Source: a virus. Taken from it: a stretch of DNA of 40,006 nt. Position 1 is the stretch's first letter. Each line of letters starts with the position of its first letter. Position numbers and translations under genes: made by a program. The stretch lies in the IMG/VR virus record IMGVR_UViG_3300029397_000032, positions 1-40,006 of that record; one strand, given 5' to 3'. Of this stretch, positions 13,414 to 21,927 are shown piece by piece. Below the pieces are notes generated by a model. It was not told the origin of the DNA. It searched no databases and saw nothing but the letters and a program-made list of their open reading frames with translations.

Positions 13414-16338
13414 TCAGTTGCGACGGCCGGACAACACGCCGCCCTGCAACGTTGCACGCTGCAGCCTGTCGTCGATCCGCCGGTCGACTTCCTTGAAGAT
13501 CAAATCGATCTGCGTTCGGCCGTCCTGGTCGGTGGACTGCTGCACCTCCGGTTGGCTGGGCGCGCCGATTACGTTCACCACCACCCCACCCCCGCCCAGC
13601 GCGTGGTTTGGCACGATCGATCCAGAGCCGCTGGGCCGAAATAGCTCCGGCCCTTGCTCGCCCACCAGGTACAAGCCGCCAGCGGACACCGGTCCGCCTG
13701 CAGCTCGCGCACCGTCGACGAACAAGCCGCCTCCGTAAGAAGGAGCCGGTATGCTGCCTCCGTAGAGCATGTCGCCAGTCACCGGCACGGTGCCGCTACC
13801 GGCCGCCGCCGTAGCGGCACCGTCGAATGCGCCAGCGCCGTCGGCCATACCCGCGCCAGCAAACATGCTGCCGACGAAGCTGATTCCCATCTGCGCCAGG
13901 CCCGAAATTGCGGCCCGCGCCTGGATGCGCGCAAGATCGGCGATAACGCTCTGCGCGAAGCTCTTGAAATCCAGCTTGCCCGTTGTGGCGAACTTGGCGA
14001 CGGCGTCTTCCATTGACTGAAACGCGTTGGAGAACAGCCGCTCAGCGGAAGCCGCCACATTGGCTGCCGCGTCCCGGTAGTCCGCCAGCGCCGACAGCGC
14101 TCCGAATTTCCAGTCGGATTGCTTGGCGGCCAGTTGGTCGTAATACGCACCCAACTGACCCAGCGCGGCCCGCTCGCTGTCGTTGATCTTGGCGAGCTCC
14201 TCGTTGTAGAGGTCAGAGCCGACGAGCCCGCGCTTGGTCATCGACTTGTTCCAGTCGGTGCGCATGCGCTCGAATTCGCGGTAGATCGACTTGGCGGCGT
14301 TGACCTGCTCGTTGGCGCGCTTGCCCAGGCCAAAGGCGTCGAGCTGGCGGCCGAACTGATCGCTGCGCGCCTGCGCGGCATCCGCAATGCGAACGTCCAT
14401 GCCATCTGCCTGCTGGCGTGCGTCTTCGAGCAGCTTCTTTTGCTTTTCCAGCTCGGCCGTTTCGTCCTTGCGCTTCTGAATCGCCTGTTCCGCAGCAATA
14501 TTCAGGTCGAACTGCGCCCGAATCTGGTCCTGGTGCGCCAGCAGGCTTTTCTGGTCCGCCGTGAGCGTCTTCTTGCCCTTGATGTCGGCGATCTGCTGCT
14601 CGAACTCGGCGCGTGCTTTCTGGCCGGCGGTGAGCTGATCCTCGACGGCCTGCTGCGCGGCCAGGGCGGCGCCGGTCTTGCGCAGGTTTTCCAACATGCG
14701 CGCGCCAGCGTCTTCGGTTGCCGCCTTCGGCGCCTTGTCCTTGTACTTCTCGTTGATGGCGGCAACGCCCTTGGCGTATTCCTCCGCTGACAGCCCTGCC
14801 TTTTCCGCGTCAGACTTGAATTTCTTCAGATCGTCATCGCGGATCTGCTGGCGCGACCGGACGCTCTTCATCAGTGCGTCGATCGAAGCGCGAGCGCCGA
14901 TCTTGTCGTCTTCGGCGCGCTGCTTCGCGGCCTTGTCGGCAGATTGCTTCGCGTCGGCGACGACCGCATCGTTGTACTGCTGCAGGCGAGCGCGATTGGC
15001 GTTCAACGCTGCTTCGAGCTGGACGGTGTTGTAACCCTTGGCGCGCGCCTCGGACAGCTCCTTTTCCTGCTGCGCCATGGCGCGATACAGGCCATTGAGC
15101 TTGTCGCCCGCAGTCTCGGCGCGGCCGATGCCGGCAATGGCGTCCCAGGCCTTTTTTGCCGTCTCGGTCAGCCCGATCCAGGCGAGCTCCATGTAACCGA
15201 CGTTGCGGCGCACCTCAAGCGCGCGATCGCGCAGTGCGTCCGCGAACGTCTTTTGCGCAAGCGCCGCCGCCTCGTCGACCTGGCCGGCGCGCTCCAAGGC
15301 GGCGATCTGCTCATAAACCGCGCCGGTCAGGTAGTGGAATTGCTCGTTCAGCTTGACCGAGGCCTTGGCGGGCTCTTCGGCGAGCTCAACGAAATCCTTG
15401 ATGGTTTCGTCGATCGACTGCCCGGTCGCCTTTTCCATGGCAATGGCAGCTGACGAGACTTCGACCATCTGTTCACTGGCGACCCGCCCGGTCGCCGTGA
15501 TGCGCGTGAGCACATCGGCGGCCTGGTGCTGGGTGCCGATGACGCGCGAGACCGACTCGGCCATGGCCGCCATCTGCCCGCTCGACACGCCGGCATAGTG
15601 GCCGGTCATAATCAGCGCGTTGGTGTAACCGCGGGCCTCCTGGGCGCCCGTCATCCATGCATAGGCGAGAGCACCAGCCGCGGCAGCGGCGACCGTCGTC
15701 GGCGTGATCAGGCTGGCAACGTAGGACGCAACGCCTTTGAGTGCCGGCCCGACACCGCCAAACATGTCCTTGAGCTGGCCGCCTTGCTGCGTGAGCACCA
15801 GCATCGGGCTCTGGCCGCCGGCGAGCTGCGTGACGATATCGGTGATCTGCGGCGAGACCATGCGCATGGCCGCCGCCGTCTGGCGCGCCGACATGCCGAG
15901 GTTCTGCTGCGCTGTGTCGCTCGCCTTGCTGGCGACTTCCACGGCACGCAGGCGCTCGATGTACTGCTGCGCCGCTGCCGTCACGCCGAGCTGCTCGGCG
16001 CGCAGCGCCGCGTATTCAGCGGCCGTCTTCCCCGCTCGATCCGCCTGACGCTCCAGGCCGCGCAAGAAGCGCGTCGCAGCGGCGTCCATATTGCCCGCAG
16101 CTACGGTGGCGGCTTGGCCGATCGTTTCCACACCGGCCGCCGCTTTCCCCCCCTCCTTTGCCACCGAGGCTGCGGCCTGACTGATCGTCTCGATGCCTTG
16201 CGCAGCGCGCCGCCCTTCGGTGGCGACGGTGTTGGCGAGACCGGTTACTGCACTGCGGGCCTCGGACACGCCGGCGCGCACGCCGGACACGTCCGCGCCC
16301 ACCTCCAGCGTCGCTTTACCGACGACGGACTCTGCCAT
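13414..16338 (-). CDS. Tail tape measure protein
   Basis: 974 residues. The N-terminal 130 residues have a regular coiled coil (ATLEVGADVSGVRAGVSEAR). A hydrophobic segment lies near residues 208-230 (LITPTTVAAAAAGALAYAWM). A long charged helical rod follows (400-700), and the C-terminal part resembles the lambda gpH C-terminal domain (FKSFAQSVIADLARIQARAAISGLAQMG). It sets tail length, and the tail tube polymerises around it with the G/GT chaperones. By the usual 1.5 angstrom per residue rule the tail would be roughly 140 nm. Confidence 0.93.
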   Translation of the reverse strand: MAESVVGKATLEVGADVSGVRAGVSEARSAVTGLANTVATEGRRAAQGIETISQAAASVAKEGGKAAAGVETIGQAATVAAGNMDAAATRFLRGLERQADRAGKTAAEYAALRAEQLGVTAAAQQYIERLRAVEVASKASDTAQQNLGMSARQTAAAMRMVSPQITDIVTQLAGGQSPMLVLTQQGGQLKDMFGGVGPALKGVASYVASLITPTTVAAAAAGALAYAWMTGAQEARGYTNALIMTGHYAGVSSGQMAAMAESVSRVIGTQHQAADVLTRITATGRVASEQMVEVSSAAIAMEKATGQSIDETIKDFVELAEEPAKASVKLNEQFHYLTGAVYEQIAALERAGQVDEAAALAQKTFADALRDRALEVRRNVGYMELAWIGLTETAKKAWDAIAGIGRAETAGDKLNGLYRAMAQQEKELSEARAKGYNTVQLEAALNANRARLQQYNDAVVADAKQSADKAAKQRAEDDKIGARASIDALMKSVRSRQQIRDDDLKKFKSDAEKAGLSAEEYAKGVAAINEKYKDKAPKAATEDAGARMLENLRKTGAALAAQQAVEDQLTAGQKARAEFEQQIADIKGKKTLTADQKSLLAHQDQIRAQFDLNIAAEQAIQKRKDETAELEKQKKLLEDARQQADGMDVRIADAAQARSDQFGRQLDAFGLGKRANEQVNAAKSIYREFERMRTDWNKSMTKRGLVGSDLYNEELAKINDSERAALGQLGAYYDQLAAKQSDWKFGALSALADYRDAAANVAASAERLFSNAFQSMEDAVAKFATTGKLDFKSFAQSVIADLARIQARAAISGLAQMGISFVGSMFAGAGMADGAGAFDGAATAAAGSGTVPVTGDMLYGGSIPAPSYGGGLFVDGARAAGGPVSAGGLYLVGEQGPELFRPSGSGSIVPNHALGGGGVVVNVIGAPSQPEVQQSTDQDGRTQIDLIFKEVDRRIDDRLQRATLQGGVLSGRRN

Positions 16339-16339
16339 G

Positions 16340-16651
16340 TCATTCCCCGTTCATTTCCGCCAGCGCGGCGTGTTCCATGATGCGAATGCCCGCGAAAACC
16401 TCGGCGTGCTGGTCGGCAGCGACCTGCAGAAGCTGAAGCACGACCGGAATCGCCGCGTAATCCAGCCCGATGGGACCACGCGCCCCGATCCGCCACTGCG
16501 TACCGAGATGCGCAAACACCTCGACCGTCGTGGCGTTATCCGGCCACACGGCAACGGGCTCGGGCTCCAGGTCTTCCGGCGTCAAACCGAAGGCGGCAAG
16601 CTGATCTGCATCGTGCGACCGCATGTACAGTCGGCGCGCCGCCTCGATCAG
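16340..16651 (-). CDS. Tail chaperone T part (GT fusion by -1 frameshift)
   Basis: In the -1 frame after the slippery site the codons read LIEAARRLYMRSHDADQL and continue to the stop at 16340. The last 94 residues from ATG 16624 resemble DUF1799 proteins (FGLTPEDLEPEPVAVWPDN). It is made mainly as the tail of a roughly 207-residue GT fusion, as in lambda. A separate start at 16624 is possible but has no strong binding site. GT recruits tail tube subunits to the tape measure and is not part of the virion. Confidence 0.8.
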   Translation of the reverse strand: MIEAARRLYMRSHDADQLAAFGLTPEDLEPEPVAVWPDNATTVEVFAHLGTQWRIGARGPIGLDYAAIPVVLQLLQVAADQHAEVFAGIRIMEHAALAEMNGE

Positions 16652-16962
16652 TTTCCCCGGCGCTGCCCCATCAGCTCCGCTGCGTATGCGTCAAAGATGG
16701 CGCGCGGCGCGCCGGGGTAGTTCTGCACGACCTGATTGAGCGCCTCGCGCGAGAACTCCGCGTCAACGTCCTCCCAGCCCGCGATGATTTCGAGCAGCAC
16801 AGAGGCGTCGTCTTCGCCCTCGCCGGCGGGACGCCGCAGGTATTCGAGCGCGTCGTCGCGGGTCTTGTGCTTGAAGGTCAGCTTCAGCTTCTCGACGCGG
16901 CCGCCGGCCACCGGAATATCGACCGTTGTGGTGAACGTCGGATTCGGGGTGATCTGGAACAT
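16648..16962 (-). CDS. Tail assembly chaperone G
   Basis: 104 residues, MFQITPNPTFTTTVDIPVAGG, with FKHKTRDDALEYLRR and a helical C-terminal half ending QRRGN. Size, place between tail tube and tape measure, and the terminal slippery heptamer identify it as the lambda gpG equivalent. It coats the tape measure before tube polymerisation. Most ribosomes should stop at the TGA at 16648, and a few percent shift into T. Confidence 0.85.
   Translation of the reverse strand: MFQITPNPTFTTTVDIPVAGGRVEKLKLTFKHKTRDDALEYLRRPAGEGEDDASVLLEIIAGWEDVDAEFSREALNQVVQNYPGAPRAIFDAYAAELMGQRRGN
16651..16657 (-). promoter_or_regulatory. -1 programmed frameshift slippery site GGGAAAC
   Basis: The last two sense codons of gene G are GGA AAC preceded by G, giving G GGA AAC followed at once by TGA. 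This is a canonical X XXY YYZ heptamer, one base from lambda's GGGAAAG. After a -1 slip the ribosome reads CTG and enters the T frame, which stays open to 16340. Confidence 0.85.
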
Positions 16963-16966
16963 CGGT

Positions 16967-17620
16967 TTAGGCTCCTGCGTAGCGGGTGACTTCGCCGGTC
17001 AGCGACAGGGTCACGTTGATAGCCATGGCTTCGTTCTTCGTGGTGGTCGGCACCTTGGAGGACGAGACGTAGGCGCGGAAATAGATCTTGGATCCGCCGG
17101 GCAGCGTCATCTCAATCACTCGCGGCTCACGGTCGGCATCGGCCGCCTCGATGAGTTCGTAGTGCGGCAACGTCGGGTCGTCCGCAAGCGTCAGAGCGTA
17201 CGAGCGCGCGCTGCGGATGGTCGGGATCTGCTTTTCGTCGCTCGTGTCTTCGAGGAACGAATAGTTGTAGAACTGCTGATCCCCACCCGACGCAGCAGAT
17301 TGCAGCACCTGAGTGATCTGCTGGAAGGTCAGCACCTGGCGCACGCTGCCAGCGCCCGTTCCCGCGGGGTAGTCGTTCGTGTTGGCCGTGTCGAATTTCT
17401 CGAGTGCGAAAGCGTCTGCAGTCGACGTGTCGATACGGGATACGCGGCCATCGAGGCGCCCCCAGCCCGAAGCGATTTCGACAATTGCAGCATCGGGCAA
17501 CCCGTGCGCGACGCTGCTGAGCTGCGGCGGCTTAGCATTGGTGATGGCCGCAAATGGAACCAACGCGCCGTACGTGGCGGCGATGGCGAATTTCGTGCCA
17601 TTGGGAAGGCGAACTGCCAT
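16967..17620 (-). CDS. Major tail tube protein
   Basis: 217 residues from MAVRLPNGTKFAIAATYG. The ATG at 17620 has GGAG 8 bp upstream, which is better than the GTG at 17635. Beta-rich sequence with the tail-tube pattern IEIASGWGRLDGRVSRI and a C-terminal SLTGEVTRY. Position directly before gene G fits the lambda gpV equivalent that forms the tube hexamers. A terminator-like hairpin lies just upstream. Confidence 0.88.
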   Translation of the reverse strand: MAVRLPNGTKFAIAATYGALVPFAAITNAKPPQLSSVAHGLPDAAIVEIASGWGRLDGRVSRIDTSTADAFALEKFDTANTNDYPAGTGAGSVRQVLTFQQITQVLQSAASGGDQQFYNYSFLEDTSDEKQIPTIRSARSYALTLADDPTLPHYELIEAADADREPRVIEMTLPGGSKIYFRAYVSSSKVPTTTKNEAMAINVTLSLTGEVTRYAGA

Positions 17621-17640
17621 GGTGGTGATCTCCACAAAAG

Positions 17641-17662
17641 AAAAAGCCCGCGTTATGCGGGC
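17641..17662 (-). terminator. Terminator-like hairpin before the tail tube gene
   Basis: GCCCGC/GCGGGC stem (17646-17651, 17657-17662) with a 5-nt loop and TTTTT on the minus strand, 21 bp upstream of the tail tube ATG. Confidence 0.75.
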
Positions 17663-17686
17663 GGAAACATGCGGGCGCGGCGGGCG

Positions 17687-18040
17687 CTACCGCGAAAACC
17701 AGATCGAAAAATCCTGCGTGGCGCCGCGCAGCTTGGTGATGGGCTCCAGCGTTGCAGCGAGCTCGCCGAGCGGCGTGGCCTGCAGCACATCGTCCAGCTC
17801 GAGCGTGTCTGCGATGGCGCGCATCAGCGTGCTCGCCTCATCGCGGGTCTTCGCCCACACGTTGAACTGAAACCGACCGTTGCGTTTGTCGGGCAGCCCT
17901 TCGAGGAAGGTGAACGGCCGGCCGCCGATCTGCGAATAGGTCGCATATGGCAGCGGCGTATCGGCCGGCGCCTCGTCGGGGAAAAGACGGTCTTCGACCA
18001 TCGGTGCAACCGCACGCTGGATTTCCGCCTCAACTGTCAT
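17687..18040 (-). CDS. Tail completion protein, DUF3168 family
   Basis: 117 residues starting MTVEAEIQRAVAPMVEDRLFPD. LPYATYSQIGGRPFTFLEG and RFQFNVWAKTRDEASTLMRAI are the usual DUF3168 motifs. AGGTG supports the ATG at 18040, and it overlaps the HK97 gp10-like gene by 11 bp. Family members act as tail terminators (lambda gpU-like fold) at the head-tail junction. Confidence 0.88.
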   Translation of the reverse strand: MTVEAEIQRAVAPMVEDRLFPDEAPADTPLPYATYSQIGGRPFTFLEGLPDKRNGRFQFNVWAKTRDEASTLMRAIADTLELDDVLQATPLGELAATLEPITKLRGATQDFSIWFSR

Positions 18041-18530
18041 AGGGCACCTCTGCGGCAACGGCGTTGCCAAAATCGTCGATCACGGAGCGCCGCAACGCCT
18101 GCGCCATCTTTTCGATGGCTCGCTGGCGCATCGCTTCCAGGGCGGCGGGCGCCTGATCATAGGCGCGCCGGATAAATGAATGCGGCGGCACCCATTGAAT
18201 GCGCTCCTTGCGCCCAGCTACCTTGCGCACAAGCCAGTGGCCGTTTTCGATCAGGTGGCCGTGCGGCGCCTTCTTGGCATTCCAGGAAACGCGGTAGACC
18301 GCCTCGGCAGCGGTCGATTTCTCCTCTGCATAGGCCCGGTAGATCGCCGCGCGCAGCTGACCGGGTCGCACGCCCTTTTTCTCAGTGCCGCGGTAAACCG
18401 GCGCAAGGTTGCGTGCTTCGTCGTAGAACACCAGTGCGCCGGCGTGTGCCACGGACCTCACCACGTGTTCCTCCACATCGTCTGCAAGATGCTCAAGCCC
18501 TGCCAGCACATCACCGTGCAACTCGAACAT
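18030..18530 (-). CDS. HK97 gp10-type head-tail protein
   Basis: 166 residues. VFYDEARNLAPVYRGTEKKGVRPGQLR and HLIENGHWLVRK... VPPHSFIRRAYDQ are typical of the HK97 gp10 family, related to lambda gpZ tail completion proteins. The C-terminus is helical. It lies between head closure and DUF3168 genes, the standard order. Confidence 0.9.
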   Translation of the reverse strand: MFELHGDVLAGLEHLADDVEEHVVRSVAHAGALVFYDEARNLAPVYRGTEKKGVRPGQLRAAIYRAYAEEKSTAAEAVYRVSWNAKKAPHGHLIENGHWLVRKVAGRKERIQWVPPHSFIRRAYDQAPAALEAMRQRAIEKMAQALRRSVIDDFGNAVAAEVPYDS

Positions 18531-18532
18531 GA

Positions 18533-18859
18533 TTACCCCTCACTGGCACCGAGCGAAACCACTAGGTCGACGTGCTCGCGATTGATCTCATCCGGCAGGA
18601 CGGCTTGGATGTCCGCGGCGCTTCCGCGATAGATCACCCGCCAAGCAGCTGTCACGTCTGCCCGGTACCGGATCCGCAAGCTTAGCTGCCTGGTGGCGGT
18701 CTCGCGACCGGCGGCGATCACTTCGCGGCCCGACTGCCCAAGCGGTCGAGCCCACGGCCGTGCGACTGTCTCCCAGGTATCGGTTGGCTGCCCCGATGGC
18801 GTCCGCCCCTTCACACGCCGCTGCAGCTCGATACGCCGACTATTGCGTCCGAAATCCAT
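18533..18859 (-). CDS. Head closure protein (SPP1 gp16-like)
   Basis: 108 residues. RRIELQRRVKGRTPSGQPTDTWETVARPWA and RQLSLRIRYRADVTAAWRVIYRGSAADIQ match the phage head-tail joining family. It closes the connector below the portal and forms the tail-docking surface. Confidence 0.9.
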   Translation of the reverse strand: MDFGRNSRRIELQRRVKGRTPSGQPTDTWETVARPWARPLGQSGREVIAAGRETATRQLSLRIRYRADVTAAWRVIYRGSAADIQAVLPDEINREHVDLVVSLGASEG

Positions 18860-18862
18860 TCG

Positions 18863-19417
18863 TCAGATCTCCACTAGGCGAAACGGGTCGAGCAAGCGGC
18901 CAACGAACGGGCCCGGCACCGCGAACGTCTGGCCGTAGGTCACGCTTTGCCGAATCTGCGACAGCGTGCCCAGCTGCAAAAGCATCCACTGCACTACGGA
19001 ACGCGGCACCACCGCCGGCTCCGCCCATGCACCGCACTCGAACGTGACACGCACCGACGTGGCGTCCTTCGGCAGATCTCCGCGCAGCACCAAGATGCCG
19101 GCGTCACGGACGCTGCACCGATCAAGCGGAAATTGCTGTTCCTCACCGTTGCCGTCGCGATACTCGACTTTCGTCACACCGGTAACGTCATTCCACAAGC
19201 GCAGCTGAGCGGAGAGGCGCTCGGCGCGCACCATGCAGGTCTGTGGCAGCAGCGGCCGGATCAGCTCGTTCTCGGCCATTTGGCGCACGGCCTCGATCGC
19301 GGCAAGCAACAGCGCTTCGCCGCCGGAATCCAGCTCGCCGTCCTCGATACGCAGGTGCGTCTTCGCCGTGGCGAGGCTGATTGCTTCCTCGGCAGGCGGC
19401 TGGATCACGATGCGCAT
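18863..19417 (-). CDS. Head-tail connector (HK97 gp6-like)
   Basis: 184 residues. ISLATAKTHLRIE and ALLLAAIEAVRQMAENELIRPLLPQT are the standard opening of gp6-like connector proteins, and the C-terminal helix (VPRSVVQWMLLQLGTLSQIRQ) also fits. It assembles as a ring below the portal. Confidence 0.9.
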   Translation of the reverse strand: MRIVIQPPAEEAISLATAKTHLRIEDGELDSGGEALLLAAIEAVRQMAENELIRPLLPQTCMVRAERLSAQLRLWNDVTGVTKVEYRDGNGEEQQFPLDRCSVRDAGILVLRGDLPKDATSVRVTFECGAWAEPAVVPRSVVQWMLLQLGTLSQIRQSVTYGQTFAVPGPFVGRLLDPFRLVEI

Positions 19418-19420
19418 GGC

Positions 19421-19777
19421 TTACTTGAGCGACAGTGCGTAAGCAACAGAGGCCGGGTGCGCGCACAGCTCACCAGCGGCAGTAGCGAGCGTGTCGTCGT
19501 CGACTTCGACCACGTCGTTCGGCACGCCAAAGCGCCCCTCCACCAGTACGCGGGCACGAACCCGTTTCTGCGTCGTCTGCTGCCGAGTGGCCGGCTTCGT
19601 GCTGCCAGGACCTTCGCGCTGCACTGGCTCTTTGCTTGCGTCGCCGGTACCGGGCTGACCCGCTTTGTCGTTCGCCTCCTCCTGCTTGCCCGATTGCTCT
19701 TGCAGCGTTCCTGCTGCACCCGCCCCACCCGATTGGGCCGAGAGTGCCGCGGTCGCAGCAGCTTGGTTTTTTGCCAT
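19421..19777 (-). CDS. Hypothetical protein of the head-tail region
   Basis: 118 residues. Residues 1-65 are low-complexity, rich in Ala, Gly, Gln and Lys, and likely disordered. The last 50 residues (VRARVLVEGRFGVPNDVVEVDDDTL) form a small beta domain. AAGGAA precedes the ATG. Genes in this position between capsid and gp6-like connector often encode small structural or decoration proteins; no firm family. Confidence 0.75.
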   Translation of the reverse strand: MAKNQAAATAALSAQSGGAGAAGTLQEQSGKQEEANDKAGQPGTGDASKEPVQREGPGSTKPATRQQTTQKRVRARVLVEGRFGVPNDVVEVDDDTLATAAGELCAHPASVAYALSLK

Positions 19778-19845
19778 GTTCGAATTCCTTGTTCTCGGTT
19801 GGCGCGGTCACCTGGACCGCACCGCGCTTTCGGATGGCCGCGCTG

Positions 19846-21102
19846 TTACGCGGCCGGGTTCTGGAAGGTCTTCACCGCGCCACCACCATCGACCAGATTG
19901 CCGCCCTGACGGTTGAATGCGACGAAGCCGATCTGGCCGTATTCGATGTACTTGGAGTCGGCCATGCGGAACATGGTCAGGTCCATCACTTCGCGGATCA
20001 TGTACTTCGAGTAGTCGCCGAAGGCGATCGACTTGGCGTTCGCTTCCATCGTCGGCATAGCCTGATCCACGGTCAGGGGACGGTTGAGGAGGCGATCCGG
20101 CGCGCCGCCCGGATTGCCCTGCTCGTACCCGGGCACGAAAATCGGGCGACCGCTCGTGTCCTTGATCTTGCGCACCGCCTTGATGGTCTGGTCGTGCATC
20201 AACCAGCCCGCCTTCGGATTCGCGCGGTAGATCGGATCGACACTGTGCTCGAGGTCGACCAGGTCGTCGTAGAGGACGCTGGTCACCTGGCCGGCCGCTC
20301 CGACCTTGCCAACGGGCGAGGCAGTCACGATGCCCATCGGCTGGGTCACACCGTCGCCGATGACGTAGTGCTTGCTGGTGATCCGGCCCAGGCGCATCGC
20401 GAGCAGGCTACGGATGTAGAGCTCGATGTCGAACATGCTGTCCTGGATCAGCTCGAACGGAACGGCGATCGACTTCGAGCTGTACTTGAACACCTTCAGA
20501 ACGGTGTTACCGAACGTGGTGTCTTGCTTGTTCACCTGGGCGTTCTGGCCGACGATCTCGCCTTCCTCAGATGTGGCGTCGGCCGTCGGGAAATTCATGT
20601 CGGCGCCGGTCGACGTCTGGATCACGGTAGCGAGGTTGCGCAGCCCACCAAAGGCGCGCATGGCCTCGGTCAACTGGCGGTAATACTCCTGCGCCACGGT
20701 GTAGCCGCCTTCGGCCGGGTTCGTCGTCGACATGGCCGCTTGAATGTCGGGGCTGCGGCGGGCGCGCACGCGCCGCACGTCCTCTTGCTCCATGGCTGCA
20801 TAGCCGCCGGTCAGGTATGCGCGCAGGGCGCGCGATTCCTCACTGTGGGCGCCCGGGGTACGCACTGCCGCGTCGATGAGGCCGTCCGGGCGGCCGTTTG
20901 CGGCTTCTTCGCCCAGGCGGGCCAGGTAGTCTTCGTGGCGCTTGATCTCGGCATTGACGTTGTCGAGATCGCGCATGCCATCGTCGTACACCTTTTGCTG
21001 CTCGGGGCCCCACTTGTCGCCTTGATGGTTCTCCATCAGGCTGTTGATGTTCTTCGCGATGGCGTCACGGCGCTCCCGCAACGCTTGGATGCTTTTGGAC
21101 AT
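19846..21102 (-). CDS. HK97-fold major capsid protein
   Basis: 418 residues. The N-terminal helical region (SIQALRERRDAIAKNINSLME, to about residue 105) is a delta domain acting as scaffold. The HK97 core follows, with GGYTVAQEYYRQLTEAMRAFGGLRNLATV, FPTADATSEEGEIVGQNAQV and MHDQTIKAVRKIKD. Cleavage by the upstream protease is expected after the delta domain. CGGAG precedes the ATG. Confidence 0.95.
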   Translation of the reverse strand: MSKSIQALRERRDAIAKNINSLMENHQGDKWGPEQQKVYDDGMRDLDNVNAEIKRHEDYLARLGEEAANGRPDGLIDAAVRTPGAHSEESRALRAYLTGGYAAMEQEDVRRVRARRSPDIQAAMSTTNPAEGGYTVAQEYYRQLTEAMRAFGGLRNLATVIQTSTGADMNFPTADATSEEGEIVGQNAQVNKQDTTFGNTVLKVFKYSSKSIAVPFELIQDSMFDIELYIRSLLAMRLGRITSKHYVIGDGVTQPMGIVTASPVGKVGAAGQVTSVLYDDLVDLEHSVDPIYRANPKAGWLMHDQTIKAVRKIKDTSGRPIFVPGYEQGNPGGAPDRLLNRPLTVDQAMPTMEANAKSIAFGDYSKYMIREVMDLTMFRMADSKYIEYGQIGFVAFNRQGGNLVDGGGAVKTFQNPAA

Positions 21103-21124
21103 GAAATCTCCGGAGGTAGAAAAG

Positions 21125-21147
21125 AAAAAAGCCGCCCAATGGGCGGC
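21125..21147 (-). terminator. Terminator-like hairpin before the capsid gene
   Basis: Perfect 7-bp stem GCCGCCC/GGGCGGC with an AAT loop, followed by TTTTTT on the minus strand. It lies 22 bp upstream of the capsid ATG and 21 bp after the protease stop. Confidence 0.8.
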
Positions 21148-21168
21148 CCAGGCCGACGCGGGAGCGCG

Positions 21169-21927
21169 TCAGGTTCGTTGTGCCAGGTCGAGCCGGCGGC
21201 GCATGGCCGAGAAATCCGGCGCCTGTGCGCGCGTCGTCGGCGCGTGCGCGTTCACTGGCGCAGAAGGCTCATTGCTGGGGGGCTTCGGAGCGTTTGAGTA
21301 GGCCTGCAAATTCCAGGCGGAGGCCTTCGCAGACGGCTGCGCCGTAGCATCGGCCTTTCGGTCAGCGAAGCCTTTTTCGACGGCCTCGTCGGCGCCGAAC
21401 CACGTTTCCGCCGCCATCCAAGCAGAAATGTCGTCGACGGACTGGCCGCTGCGCTGCCCGTAGGTCCTGACAAGCGTTGCATCGATCTTGTCGAGCAAGT
21501 CGGCTTCGGACCGGAGGTCGTCAGCATTGCCCCACAGCGCCGTCCAGGCCTTGTGGATCATCAGAAATCCGCCGTCCGAGATCTCAATCTCGTCGGCAGC
21601 CATGATCAGGAAGCTCGCCGCGCTGGCGGCCAGGCCGTCCACGTGCGCGATCACCTTGGCTGAGTGCCCACGCAACGCCGTTTCCATGGCGCGCGCAGCG
21701 AACACATCTCCGCCCGGAGAATTGACGCGCAGGTGGATCACGTCCGCCGTAATGCCGGCGAGCTCCTTGACGAACGTAGTGGCCGATACACCGCCCCACC
21801 AGTCGTCGGAAACGATGTAGTCATACAGGTACACCGTCACCTCGTTATCGCCGCTGGCGACGACGTTGAATACGCGCGCGGCGGCGCAGTTGTCACTCAG
21901 CAGCTGGAGGATTTTGTTTTGGCGCAT
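21169..21927 (-). CDS. ClpP-type (S14) prohead maturation protease
   Basis: 252 residues. The ClpP fold shows NSPGGD (69-74, oxyanion loop), GLAASAASFL with catalytic Ser102, MIHKAW with His125, and an acidic residue near 146-149. The C-terminal 70 residues are low-complexity and may be removed. It digests the capsid delta domain during maturation. It overlaps the portal gene by 35 bp; AAGGAAAGGG precedes the start. Confidence 0.92.
   Translation of the reverse strand: MRQNKILQLLSDNCAAARVFNVVASGDNEVTVYLYDYIVSDDWWGGVSATTFVKELAGITADVIHLRVNSPGGDVFAARAMETALRGHSAKVIAHVDGLAASAASFLIMAADEIEISDGGFLMIHKAWTALWGNADDLRSEADLLDKIDATLVRTYGQRSGQSVDDISAWMAAETWFGADEAVEKGFADRKADATAQPSAKASAWNLQAYSNAPKPPSNEPSAPVNAHAPTTRAQAPDFSAMRRRLDLAQRT

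Noticed and set aside
15526-16380. 284-residue plus-strand frame opposite the tape measure gene
   Set aside because: Antisense shadow; the minus-strand tape measure explains the region.
19636-21297. 553-residue plus-strand frame opposite the capsid gene
   Set aside because: Antisense to a certain HK97 capsid; rich in His, Arg and Val with no recognisable domain.
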